A DNA stretch of 64,000 bases from Kibdelosporangium philippinense. GTDB taxonomy: Bacteria > Actinomycetota > Actinomycetes > Mycobacteriales > Pseudonocardiaceae. The stretch lies in NCBI RefSeq assembly GCF_021390435.2, contig NZ_JAJVCN010000001.1, positions 1,736,001 through 1,800,000 of the forward strand. The letters run 5' to 3'. Under the pieces are notes generated by a model. That model made no database searches. It was not told the origin of the DNA and saw nothing but the letters and a program-made list of their open reading frames with translations. The translations under genes were made by a program, and so were the position numbers. This document shows, one piece after another, positions 52,186 to 60,096 of this stretch (its first letter is position 1; each line of letters starts with the position of its first letter).

Positions 52186-52627
52186 TCACCGCCATTGAGG
52201 TACACCGAGCACATGTACAGCGTGCCAGTGAACTCTTTCAGCATTCTTGCGGTACTTGATGTCACGGGCGATTGCCGGGATCAAACAAGCTGGTAGGGCG
52301 TCTATCGAGAGGAACCACATGCCACTGGCAGGCTCGCCGATGGCGATGTGCGCGATCGCAGCCAGGAGCAGTAGCGCCGGGACCGTGCCGATAATCGTCG
52401 CCCGGCGCGCGGGATCCATGCGCCTGAGACGCCACTGTGCATGGTGGATGACGGCCGGTGCCGCGTGAACATCGACCGGGCCGCCGGTGCGGAAGACCGC
52501 GAACAACTCGAAACCCGGTGGTTTGAGCCACCGCAACACGACCATTGCGAGCACACCCAACAACACCGGCAACACAGCCATCGGTACTGGGCTGTTCGTG
52601 CTGCTGTCTTGCCCACCATTCTTCCAT
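52186..52627 (-). pseudogene. 'EWWAR' family copy 5, frameshifted and deleted
   Basis: The start is ATG 52627 after AGGGGAGGGG: MEEWWARQQHEQP. The frame then shifts by one base (an extra A at about 52585-52591) to VPMAVLPVLLGVLAMVVLRWL. About 38 residues covering the FPPG motif are absent (GFELFAVFRTGGPVDVH runs straight into AVIHHAQWRLRRMDPARRA). The tail is ARDIKYRKNAERVHWHAVHVLG. It is the promoter-proximal copy of the operon; both the shift and the deletion mark it as decayed. Confidence 0.6.
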
Positions 52628-52656
52628 CGACGACCCCTCCCCTTGGTGACGTACAT

Positions 52657-52783
52657 CGTGTTCCACGCACAAGGGTGTTACCGAGGTTGCCTGGAACGGG
52701 CCAGAATACTTCACATGCGGCTGCCGCGGTGTTAACGATTCCGTTCGCGTTCGTGTAACGGCACCCGAAGCACAGTCGCCACC
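52657..52783. other. Divergent promoter region of EWWAR operon and S41 peptidase gene
   Basis: 127 bases between divergent genes. No strong palindrome was found by eye. Confidence 0.3.
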
Positions 52784-54157
52784 GTGAAAACCTTGAAACT
52801 ACTGACACTCGCTGTCGTGGCCGCCATCGCGAGCACCGCCACGGTGAGCGCCAGCCCGGAAACCACCACACCGTCAAGCTGCCGGACTCCGCCGGAGCAG
52901 CCGCCGCCCGTGACACCGACTACCGTGACCACGATCGGTCAGGCGTATTACTGCATCTTCGACAACTACTTCAGCGGTCCCGTGCTGGACAGCCGTGACC
53001 TCTTACAAGCTGCTTTCGCCGCACTCACCACCGAACTGCAACGTCTCGGAAGAGATCTGGCGAACGCGAACGCTCCCGTCCTGACCGGCAAGCGGGACGC
53101 GGACTGGCGGGCGTTCAGCCGGGCCTACCAGGACATCATCGCCAAACTGCCAGCTGACGTGCACCAGGCCATCGCCGAGGTGACGATCAACGCGATGGTC
53201 GACAGCCTCGACGACAACCACGCCAGGTGGATGCGTCCGATGCAGTCGGACGCCGTGCCAGTTGGCTTCTTCCCTTCGCACCTAAGAGGTCCAGGGCGCA
53301 CGGACCCCACGGCGACCGGACCGGCATTCGTGATCGACCTGCTGCCAGGCAGCACGGCCGCGAACGCGGGTATCAAGCTGGGCGACGAGATCCTCGCGGT
53401 CAACGACGTGCCACTGTTCATCGAAGGCGTCGCGGTGCCCAGGGTCGCTGAGTGGGTGATGAGCGCCAAGGCAGGGCAGCAGATCAAGCTGACCATGCGC
53501 AGGCCGTCGACCGGCGAGACCAAGACGTACGACCTGATCGTGATCACGCCGCCGCAGCCGCCGCAGCGAGATGTGGTCACGTCGAAACTGCTGCCTGGGG
53601 ACATCGCGTACGTATCTATGCGCGGGTTCGCGCCCGGTGCCGCGGACAAGGTGCTCAAAGCCATCAAGGACCTGGGCAAAGTGCGTGGAGTCGTGCTTGA
53701 CCTGCGGGGCAACGGCGGTGGATCGCCGGATGAGGTCAAGAAGCTGGTCAGCTCGTGGGTGCACGGCAAGACGTACAGCTATTGGTGCGACGTGAAGGAC
53801 AAGTGCGCGCCCAACCGCACCGATGATTCCGTGCCGTTGGTGAACTTGCCGTTGGTCACGTTGACCGATCGCCGATGCGCCTCGGCGTGCGACGCCTTCT
53901 CCAGCGCGGTCAAGAGCCTGAAGTTCGGCACGCTTGTCGGGGAACGCACCGCCGGCGCTGTCTCCGGTCCTGGGGCCGGGTGGGTGCTGGATGACGGCAG
54001 CATGCTCGGGCTGCCGAAGATCCACGAGGTCGGCCCGGACCGGGCGAAGGTCGACACCGTCGGCGTGCCGCCCGACCACTTCGCGCCGATCACCGCCGCC
54101 GACCTTTCCGCAGGCCGTGACCCCGGGGTGGCGAAGGCGTTGGCGCTGCTCAAGTGA
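52784..54157 (+). CDS. Secreted S41-family (tail-specific) peptidase
   Basis: 457-aa precursor from GTG 52784 with signal peptide KTLKLLTLAVVAAIASTATV then SA, and a Pro/Thr-rich spacer (TTTPSSC ... PPPVTPTT). An N-terminal helical cap precedes a PDZ domain (FVIDLLPGSTAANAGIKLGDEILAVNDVPL). The catalytic S41 domain follows: GDIAYVSMRGF, GVVLDLRGNGGGSPDEVK, the nucleophile Ser in DRRCASACDAFSSAVK and the general-base-region Lys/Arg in LVGERTAGAVSGPG (here Arg). Cys pairs (CDVKDKC, CASAC) suggest disulfides in the exported enzyme. It likely trims C-termini of exported proteins or peptides. Confidence 0.88.
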   Translation: MKTLKLLTLAVVAAIASTATVSASPETTTPSSCRTPPEQPPPVTPTTVTTIGQAYYCIFDNYFSGPVLDSRDLLQAAFAALTTELQRLGRDLANANAPVLTGKRDADWRAFSRAYQDIIAKLPADVHQAIAEVTINAMVDSLDDNHARWMRPMQSDAVPVGFFPSHLRGPGRTDPTATGPAFVIDLLPGSTAANAGIKLGDEILAVNDVPLFIEGVAVPRVAEWVMSAKAGQQIKLTMRRPSTGETKTYDLIVITPPQPPQRDVVTSKLLPGDIAYVSMRGFAPGAADKVLKAIKDLGKVRGVVLDLRGNGGGSPDEVKKLVSSWVHGKTYSYWCDVKDKCAPNRTDDSVPLVNLPLVTLTDRRCASACDAFSSAVKSLKFGTLVGERTAGAVSGPGAGWVLDDGSMLGLPKIHEVGPDRAKVDTVGVPPDHFAPITAADLSAGRDPGVAKALALLK

Positions 54158-54198
54158 CGTTCACGCGGGAGCAACGTCCGATCCGCTAGGCACGCGGC

Positions 54199-54240
54199 AT
54201 GCGAGTACTGGTGGCTGAGGACGAACTACCACCAGCGCGG
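54199..54240 (+). pseudogene. Remnant 5' end of a response-regulator gene
   Basis: ATG 54199 opens MRVLVAEDELPPARDG, the diagnostic start of OmpR-type receiver domains with its two acidic residues (ED). The frame then loses all similarity and stops soon after. It is fused to the truncated glycosyltransferase at about 54235-54242, marking the junction of a deletion. Confidence 0.6.
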
Positions 54241-54241
54241 G

Positions 54242-55390
54242 ATGGATCGGTCGATGTACGAGGTTGTGCTGGTGGACAACAATTCCACTGACGACACTGT
54301 TTCGATCGCTGCTGAGTTCGCGACCTCGCATCCCGACCTTGCTGTGCACGTCATTCCTGAGTCTGAGCAAGGGGTTTCTTGTGCCCGCCGGACCGGCATG
54401 CGGTTCGCGAGCGTCCGCAGCCGCGGACGTGTCAATGCTGAGGAACGGTTCTACCTCGTATCCGCAGACGCCGACTGTCGCGTTGATGAGGACTGGTTGT
54501 ACGAGTTGTTCGTGGCCATGGAATCCGGCAAGGCCGCGATCGGGGTCTGCGACTATTACTACTCCGCCTCGCATTTCGCCGGGCGGCCGCGGTTGTGGGA
54601 CGCGATCACGAAGACCTTGCGATGCCGGGCGGTGACGTTCGCCCTGTTCGGCGGATTCCCTGACGGCAAGGGATTCGCGGTCGACCGGGACGTGCACGAC
54701 CGGGTCGGCGGGATCGAGATCTGCTACCAGTTGCAGGACGGCCGGTTCGTCAACCACCTTTCTGACGACTGGGACTTCGGCATCAAGGTCCGCGGCAGCG
54801 GCGAGGATATCGGTTACGTGCCACGATCCGGTGTGGAGATCAACCCGCGCCGCGTCGATCACGCGATCGACGAGGTGATCGCGGGCCGGGCATACGGTTC
54901 GGACGGAATCATCGTGATGCGTGACATCCGCCCGCGAACCGCTGGTGTCGCCGTCGATCTCACTGAGGAACAGGCACAGCAGGCGTGGGACTATTCCGTC
55001 AAGGACTTCACGCCGAAGAACACGATCCTGCCGGTCCTGCTTACGCCGTCGCTTTTGGACGATGGTGCGGTGATCGAGTTTTTCGGCCCGTCGCTGGCCG
55101 AGCGCCTGGCTGCCCGGATCGCCGAGATCAAAGACGAGATGCGGATGACGGACTTCACGCCGATCCATTCGTACAAAACACCGTCCTACCGGCTGTATTT
55201 CGAGTTCGCCGACGAGATCTTCGCGCGCCTCCGGGCGACGGTCGGCGAGGACATCGGCTATCCGCCGCCGCTTCCGCCGTGCCTGCAGGACGTCGCGCCG
55301 GACCGGTTCACCGAGTTCGTGAAGTACTACTGCGAGGACAGGGAATCCGGCGAAGCGCACAACTACTTCGGCAATGGAGGTGTGTTCTGA
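54242..55390 (+). CDS. GT2-family glycosyltransferase, 5'-truncated
   Basis: 382 aa as written. The frame begins in the second strand of the GT-A fold (DRSMYEVVLVDNNSTDDT); the first strand, usually V-S-V-I-I-P-x-x-N, and about 35 residues are missing. The DxD-type nucleotide-sugar/metal motif is FYLVSADADCRVDEDWLYEL (about residues 75-94). A later segment reads FGGFPDGKGFAVDRDVHDRVGGI. The long C-terminal part (about 220-382) is unusual and unrecognised. The upstream joint with a response-regulator start suggests a deletion removed the true 5' end. Its stop overlaps the radical SAM start (TGATG). Activity of the truncated product is doubtful. Confidence 0.75.
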   Translation: MDRSMYEVVLVDNNSTDDTVSIAAEFATSHPDLAVHVIPESEQGVSCARRTGMRFASVRSRGRVNAEERFYLVSADADCRVDEDWLYELFVAMESGKAAIGVCDYYYSASHFAGRPRLWDAITKTLRCRAVTFALFGGFPDGKGFAVDRDVHDRVGGIEICYQLQDGRFVNHLSDDWDFGIKVRGSGEDIGYVPRSGVEINPRRVDHAIDEVIAGRAYGSDGIIVMRDIRPRTAGVAVDLTEEQAQQAWDYSVKDFTPKNTILPVLLTPSLLDDGAVIEFFGPSLAERLAARIAEIKDEMRMTDFTPIHSYKTPSYRLYFEFADEIFARLRATVGEDIGYPPPLPPCLQDVAPDRFTEFVKYYCEDRESGEAHNYFGNGGVF

Positions 55391-56823
55391 TGGACTACGC
55401 AACGGCATTGGCTTCATTGCGCGTGCTGGACCCGTCGCGCCCTCGTCCGAAAGTGGCGGACGCCTTGTCTATGCCGGAGAACCGGCATTTGCTGGAGTAC
55501 GTTGTGGAGGATCCGTTCGGCGCGCACGTATTCCCTGGCAACGAACCAGACTACGAGCCCACGGACTTTCTGGCCGATTTGGACACACAACTCGCTGACA
55601 CGGCGCCGATCCACTTGTGGTCGTACATACCAACTTGCGCGTACCGCTGCCGCTTCTGCCAGTACCCGGTTGTGCTGGCCAAGGGAGAGAACGCCGATAC
55701 CAAGGCTCGTCAATGGGTCGACTGGAACATCAAGGAAGCCAAGTCGTGGCTGCGTGAAGTGCCTTCGTTGCGAACGGCCCCAATCGGTGAGTTCAACGTG
55801 TTCGGTGGAACGCCGTCACTGTTGCCTCCGGACGCGATCCGCAGGCTGCTGGACTTCTACCAGTCGAACTTCGCCTTCGGCCCAGAAACAGCGATCAGGT
55901 TTGAAGGCGACCCAAGCACATTCACCCCGTCCAAACTGGAACTGCTTGCCTCACTTGGTGTCACGAAGATCTCCAGCGGAGTCCAGTCCTTCGACGACAA
56001 GGTGCTAGCCGAATGCGGCCGAGAGCACAGCGCTGAAATGTGCGTGTCGTTTGTCCGTACCGCACAGTCGATCGGCTTCCCGTGGATCAGCATCGACCTG
56101 ATGTACGGCCTGCTGGACCAAGACGTCGACAGCGTCCGTCGAGACCTGGAGACTGTGCTGTCATTGGAAATGACCGCAGTCGTCTGTACAAAGCTGCACT
56201 TGAAGACCTATTCGGACACTCGAACTGGCGTAGCGGGTGTGCAACCGGCCGCATGGCAGATCCCGTCCTATCGGGACAAACTTGTGCGCGACGGGCACCG
56301 CTGGCCTTCATTGGGTGAGCAGTACCAGATGCGTGAGGTCCTCACCGAAGGCCTGCGCGACGCGGGATATCGCGAGCATCCGACGATGTACTTCGCTCGT
56401 GACGGCCATGGCCCGGAGGAGTGGAAGTCCATCATGGTCGACCAGGAGAGGCAGGAGGCAGAGGTCGCGATTGGACTCGGCGGCAGTTCAAGCTGCCGTG
56501 CTTCGGAAGCGATAACTGACGTGCACTGGCAGCGCTATGGCGAGGCTGTCGACTCGGGCCTTGTTCCTTTGGGCTCAGCGACCCGGTTTTCCCCAGTGGC
56601 CCAGGAAGCACGAGCGATCAAGATGGCCTTGTCGACCTTACAACCCGTTCGGAATGACGTGCACCGCCGCCGATTCGGCCGTGATGTGCAGGATGGGCCG
56701 TGGCGTGATCAGCTGGATTCGCTGGTGTCGCGCGGTTTGCTGGTGGCGGACGACGCGGGAATACGGTTGACCCCGGATGGTGAAGTGTTGGTGGAAGCGA
56801 TCATCAACGCGGATTTGCAGTGA
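55390..56823 (+). CDS. HemN-like radical SAM enzyme
   Basis: 477-aa radical SAM protein from ATG 55390. The 4Fe-4S/SAM motif is SYIPTCAYRCRFCQYPVVLA (CxxxCxxC, about residues 83-90); the following strand has NVFGGTPSLLPPDAI, then FEGDPSTFTP, SSGVQSFDDKVLAECGREHS and SIDLMYGLLDQDVDSV, the HemN/HemW-like order. The C-terminal HemN-type domain is divergent. HemN-like members include coproporphyrinogen dehydrogenases but also methyltransferases and cyclopropanases of natural-product pathways. Tight coupling to a glycosyltransferase with no haem genes nearby favours a specialised, non-haem role. This is inferred. Confidence 0.85.
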   Translation: MDYATALASLRVLDPSRPRPKVADALSMPENRHLLEYVVEDPFGAHVFPGNEPDYEPTDFLADLDTQLADTAPIHLWSYIPTCAYRCRFCQYPVVLAKGENADTKARQWVDWNIKEAKSWLREVPSLRTAPIGEFNVFGGTPSLLPPDAIRRLLDFYQSNFAFGPETAIRFEGDPSTFTPSKLELLASLGVTKISSGVQSFDDKVLAECGREHSAEMCVSFVRTAQSIGFPWISIDLMYGLLDQDVDSVRRDLETVLSLEMTAVVCTKLHLKTYSDTRTGVAGVQPAAWQIPSYRDKLVRDGHRWPSLGEQYQMREVLTEGLRDAGYREHPTMYFARDGHGPEEWKSIMVDQERQEAEVAIGLGGSSSCRASEAITDVHWQRYGEAVDSGLVPLGSATRFSPVAQEARAIKMALSTLQPVRNDVHRRRFGRDVQDGPWRDQLDSLVSRGLLVADDAGIRLTPDGEVLVEAIINADLQ

Positions 56824-56913
56824 GGTGGAAGAGCCGCCGACTTGCTGTGAGCGGCCGACCGCCGATTTCCTGTGATGTGGAGCCCGGTCGCCATTGACCG
56901 GGCGTCCGTTTGG

Positions 56914-57069
56914 TTACTTGTATGCGCCCGCGACGATCTCTACGGCGTACTCCGTCATCGAAGCTGCGGTGTTTTCAGCCGGAGCTGAATCGGAAATCGT
57001 GGCAGCCACACCGAAAACGGCACCCGCCGCAAGCGCGGCGGCGGCAACGGCCTGGACAATCCGCTTCAT
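56914..57069 (-). CDS. Small secreted peptide
   Basis: 51-aa precursor from ATG 57069 with GGGAGG nine bases upstream. The N-terminal signal sequence is MKRIVQAVAAAALAAGAVFG then VAATISDSAPA; the remaining short peptide ENTAASMTEYAVEIVAGAYK is acidic. It stands alone, convergent with the radical SAM gene. The strong ribosome-binding site and signal support a real gene. It resembles small secreted peptides of actinomycetes with unknown function. Confidence 0.6.
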   Translation of the reverse strand: MKRIVQAVAAAALAAGAVFGVAATISDSAPAENTAASMTEYAVEIVAGAYK

Positions 57070-57184
57070 GGTCTTGCCTCCCTGTGAGTCCTGAAAGGAG
57101 AGTCCCACAGGTCGCTTGCGGTTTTCTTGCTATTGATCAGGATTGGAAGTGAGGAGGAACACAAGGCGTCAGAGGGGGTAACCG

Positions 57185-57426
57185 ATGGTGCCAGATAGTG
57201 AGTTGCCCGCTGCCGGAACGGGCAACTCATGGTGCCAGGCCGGAAGCTCGCAATGCCGAACCGGGCACTTCGCCGGACAAGGGACTTGATGGCCGGACTG
57301 TGCACTTGGCGGCCGGATGAGCCTTCGCATGGTGCTGGATCCGCTATTTCATTGTGCCGGAATGTGTATCTCCCTGTTCTGCAACGGTGGACACGGTGTG
57401 CTGGAACGGTGGACACGGTGTCGTCC
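57185..57426. repeat. Modular ~22-bp unit array, locus 2
   Basis: The stretch can be cut, without remainder over its last 110 bases, into 22-bp units starting with A and mostly ending in TGCYGG: 57317, 57339, 57361, 57383, 57405. Earlier units are 18-23 bp (57195, 57217, 57259, 57277, 57297). The unit at 57383 (AACGGTGGACACGG...) is the unit tripled at locus 1 (28868-28933), and that at 57361 (AATGTGTATCTC...) matches the unit at 28976. Units 57195 and 57217 form an 11-bp hairpin (TGAGTTGCCCG / CGGGCAACTCA). No gene is present. Confidence 0.65.
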
Positions 57427-57678
57427 AGCTGCCTGCAGGTACGGGATTGGGTCGCCGGTGTAGTTCTTCACGGCGCCGACGATGTTCGCGCCGAGTGCGT
57501 TCGCGATGGCGATGTCGCCGAGGCCGAGGCCGAGTGCCACGACGCGTTGTGGCTTCTGTTTGATCACTGCGTCGCCGAACGCGGTTTTGATCGTCACCGA
57601 GAACATTCCGGTTGGCGTCGCTTCTTGGCTGGTCGCGCCGCGCCCCGTCAGCAGCGCGCCTGCCAGTACCAGTGGCAA
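57427..57678 (-). pseudogene. Truncated iron-siderophore ABC substrate-binding protein
   Basis: From TTG 57678 the frame reads LPLVLAGALLTGRGATSQEA, a lipoprotein signal in which the lipobox Cys is replaced by Arg (TGRG for TGCG). It continues FSVTIKTAFGDAVIKQKPQRVVALGLGLGDIAIANALGANIVGAVKN, the first lobe of a FecB/FepB-type binding protein. It ends near DPIPYL where the modular repeat array begins; about three quarters of the protein is missing. The upstream iron box (57695-57713) is still present. No permease or ATPase genes remain nearby. Confidence 0.8.
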
Positions 57679-57694
57679 CGCCCGCCCAATAAAT

Positions 57695-57713
57695 ATAGGT
57701 AAGCCTAACCTTT
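57695..57713 (-). promoter_or_regulatory. Iron box (IdeR/DmdR-type operator)
   Basis: ATAGGTAAGCCTAACCTTT on the plus strand; the complement AAAGGTTAGGCTTACCTAT matches the IdeR/DmdR consensus TTAGGTTAGGCTAACCTAA at 15 of 19 positions, counted by eye. It lies 17 bases upstream of the truncated siderophore-binding protein gene, the usual place for Fe2+-dependent repression. Confidence 0.75.
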
Positions 57714-57858
57714 CTAGCGGTCGACCAGGCTTGCATCTAGGTAATGTCGAAAGATTTCTGAGGATCGTCGTAGTATTGCGTCTTGCTGTTCTGGATTCGT
57801 ATGATCCTGCACAAAGCGCAGCACAGAAGTCCGACACCCCTGCACGTCGGAAAGGTGT

Positions 57859-60048
57859 GTGCCAACGATGTCTCCCACCTATGTCGGCGCCCGGGCGGCG
57901 TTAGCCGTCGCGGCGCTGACCGCATCTGGACTCGCCATCGCAACGAGTCCCGTCAATGCCGCGGCATGCCCGACGACCATTTCGGGCGGCGCCTCGGTGC
58001 CGTTCCGGACGGTCGAGGCCGAGTGTTCGTCCACCAACGGCACGTTGGTCGGCCCTGATCACACGCAAGGCACTGTCGCGTCCGAAGCCTCTGGGCGCCA
58101 AGGCATCCGGATCGGCCAAGGTCAGTATGTCGAGTTCGTTCTGCCAACAGCGGCGAACTCCATCAACGTCAGATACAACCTGCCGAACGGCAGTAGCGGC
58201 AGGCTTTCGGTGTACGTCAACGGAACCAAGCTCAGCGCCGGGCTTGCCGTGACGACCCGGTACACCTATGTGGACACTGGTTGGATCACCGGTTCGCGAA
58301 CCCACCACTTCTTCGACGAGTCCCGGCTGCTCTTCGGCCAGAACGCCGCCGCGGGTGCACGGGTCCGCGTCCAAGCCGACGGCGGTGACGTCGGCCAGGC
58401 CACGATCGACCTCGCCGACTTCGAGCAGGTCGGCGGAGCCGGAACACGACCCGCGAACTCCTTGTCCGTGACCGACTACGGAGCCACGCCCAACGACACA
58501 TCGGACGACGCCCAAGCGTTCCGCAACACGATCGCGGCCGCACGCTCCCAAGCCCGCGAAGTCTGGATCCCACCGGGCCGATTCGATGTCAGGTCTGCGT
58601 TACAGGTCGACCAGGTCGCGATCCGCGGCGCCGGGCAGTGGCACACCTCGTTATACGGCAACAACATCTTCAACAACGGCAGCGCGCAAGGAAACATCCG
58701 GCTGCACAACTTCGCGATCTTCGGTGACGTGACCGAACGCGTCGACAACAACCCGGACAACGCGTTCCACGGCGCGATCGGCACAGGTTCGGTGGTGTCA
58801 GGCTTATGGATCCAGAACACCAAGTGCGGTTTCTGGATCATGAACGGCCCGTCGAACAACGTGACCATCGAGAACAACCGGATCATGAGCACGCAGGCCG
58901 ACGGCCTGAACTTCGACAGCGTCGCCACGAACTCCACCGTGCGGAACAACTACTTCCGCGGTAACGGCGACGACGGCATCGCGTTCTGGTCGAACGGTGG
59001 CGCCGACTCCGGCAACACGATCGCGAACAACACCGTGATCCAGCCGAACCTGGCCAACGGAATCGCGCTCTACGGCGGCTCCAACAACACCGTGACCGGA
59101 AACCGCGTCCAGGACACCAACGCCCTCGGCGGCGGTATCCACATCGGAAACAGGTTCAACTCGTCGCCGTTGTCGGGCACCACGACCGTGTCCAACAACG
59201 CGACCCTGCGAGCAGGCGCGCTAGACCCGAACTGGCAGTTCGGCGTTGGCGCGCTGTGGATTGACGCCCGTGACTCGGCAACCAACTCCCAGATCAGGAT
59301 CACGGGCCTGAGAGAGGTCCAAAGCCCTTACGCCGCAATCCATTTCATCGACGGCAACGGCCAAGGCAAACCGATCCAAGGCGTGACGATCGACGGTGCG
59401 ACCATCCAAGGTGTTGGCACGTTCGTCGTTCAGTCACAGACCCAAGGCGCGGTCGGGATCAGCAACCTGACGGCGTCCGGGATCGGCGTGACGGGAACGT
59501 ACAACTGTCCATACCCGACGAACATCCCGAAGATGACATTCACCGGCGCGGGCAACAGCGGATGGACCGGGACTTGGACGAACTGTGCGGTGTGGCCACC
59601 GCCGAACTCCGGCGCGCCGCAGCCGCCTGGCCCAGGCAGCAATGTCGCCCTCGGCAAGTCGATCACGGCAAGCGGCTCGCAAGGCGGCTTCCCGCCGGGC
59701 AACGCCAACGACGGAAACACCAGCAGCTATTGGGAAAGCACGAACAACGCGTTCCCACAGACGCTGACGGTCGACCTTGGCGCGGCAACCGCAGTCAACC
59801 GGGTCACGCTGAAATTGCCGCCATCCTGGGGCACACGCACCCAAACGCTGACCATCCAGGGCAGCAGCGACGGTGGCTCCTACAGCACGATCGTGGCTTC
59901 TCGCGGATACACCTTCGACCCCGCGAGCGGCAACACGGCTTCGGTCAGCTTCGGTACGACGTCCCCACGGTTCGTCCGGCTGCACTTCACAGGCAACACC
60001 GGATGGCCAGCGGGTCAAGTGGCCGAACTCGAGATCGCAGCTGCTTGA
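57859..60048 (+). CDS. Secreted beta-helix glycanase with carbohydrate-binding domains (GH87/alpha-1,3-glucanase-like)
   Basis: 729-aa precursor from GTG 57859 (GGAAAGG upstream; ATG 57868 is the alternative). Signal peptide ARAALAVAALTASGLAIATS then PVNA. A CBM6/35-like module follows (FRTVEAECSSTNGTLVGPD ... GRQGIRIGQGQYVEFVLP, about residues 45-190). The pectate-lyase-type right-handed beta-helix starts SLSVTDYGATPNDTSDDAQAF and has Asn-rich turns (SNNVTIENNRIMSTQADGLNF; about 200-590). A Pro-rich linker leads to an F5/8 type C module (SNVALGKSITASGSQGGF; about 600-729). It is exported and should cleave a polysaccharide. The GH87 (mycodextranase) assignment rests on overall architecture. 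Confidence 0.82.
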   Translation: MPTMSPTYVGARAALAVAALTASGLAIATSPVNAAACPTTISGGASVPFRTVEAECSSTNGTLVGPDHTQGTVASEASGRQGIRIGQGQYVEFVLPTAANSINVRYNLPNGSSGRLSVYVNGTKLSAGLAVTTRYTYVDTGWITGSRTHHFFDESRLLFGQNAAAGARVRVQADGGDVGQATIDLADFEQVGGAGTRPANSLSVTDYGATPNDTSDDAQAFRNTIAAARSQAREVWIPPGRFDVRSALQVDQVAIRGAGQWHTSLYGNNIFNNGSAQGNIRLHNFAIFGDVTERVDNNPDNAFHGAIGTGSVVSGLWIQNTKCGFWIMNGPSNNVTIENNRIMSTQADGLNFDSVATNSTVRNNYFRGNGDDGIAFWSNGGADSGNTIANNTVIQPNLANGIALYGGSNNTVTGNRVQDTNALGGGIHIGNRFNSSPLSGTTTVSNNATLRAGALDPNWQFGVGALWIDARDSATNSQIRITGLREVQSPYAAIHFIDGNGQGKPIQGVTIDGATIQGVGTFVVQSQTQGAVGISNLTASGIGVTGTYNCPYPTNIPKMTFTGAGNSGWTGTWTNCAVWPPPNSGAPQPPGPGSNVALGKSITASGSQGGFPPGNANDGNTSSYWESTNNAFPQTLTVDLGAATAVNRVTLKLPPSWGTRTQTLTIQGSSDGGSYSTIVASRGYTFDPASGNTASVSFGTTSPRFVRLHFTGNTGWPAGQVAELEIAAA

Positions 60049-60050
60049 GC

Positions 60051-60096
60051 CTCGTGAGTGGTTAGGCGTGTTCTAACGCTGATAACCACTCACGAG
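60051..60096. repeat. Palindromic repeat copy 5 (CTCGTGAGTGGTTA family)
   Basis: CTCGTGAGTGGTTA (60051-60064) and TAACCACTCACGAG (60083-60096), perfect 14-bp arms, 18-nt loop with GTTCTAAC (core reversed relative to copy 1). It lies between convergent genes and supplies the TGA stop of the cyclodeaminase-like gene. Confidence 0.92.

Noticed and set aside
55390..56823. Radical SAM enzyme as part of the lanthipeptide pathway
   Set aside because: It lies over 8 kb away on the other strand, separated by unrelated operons, and is coupled to a glycosyltransferase.
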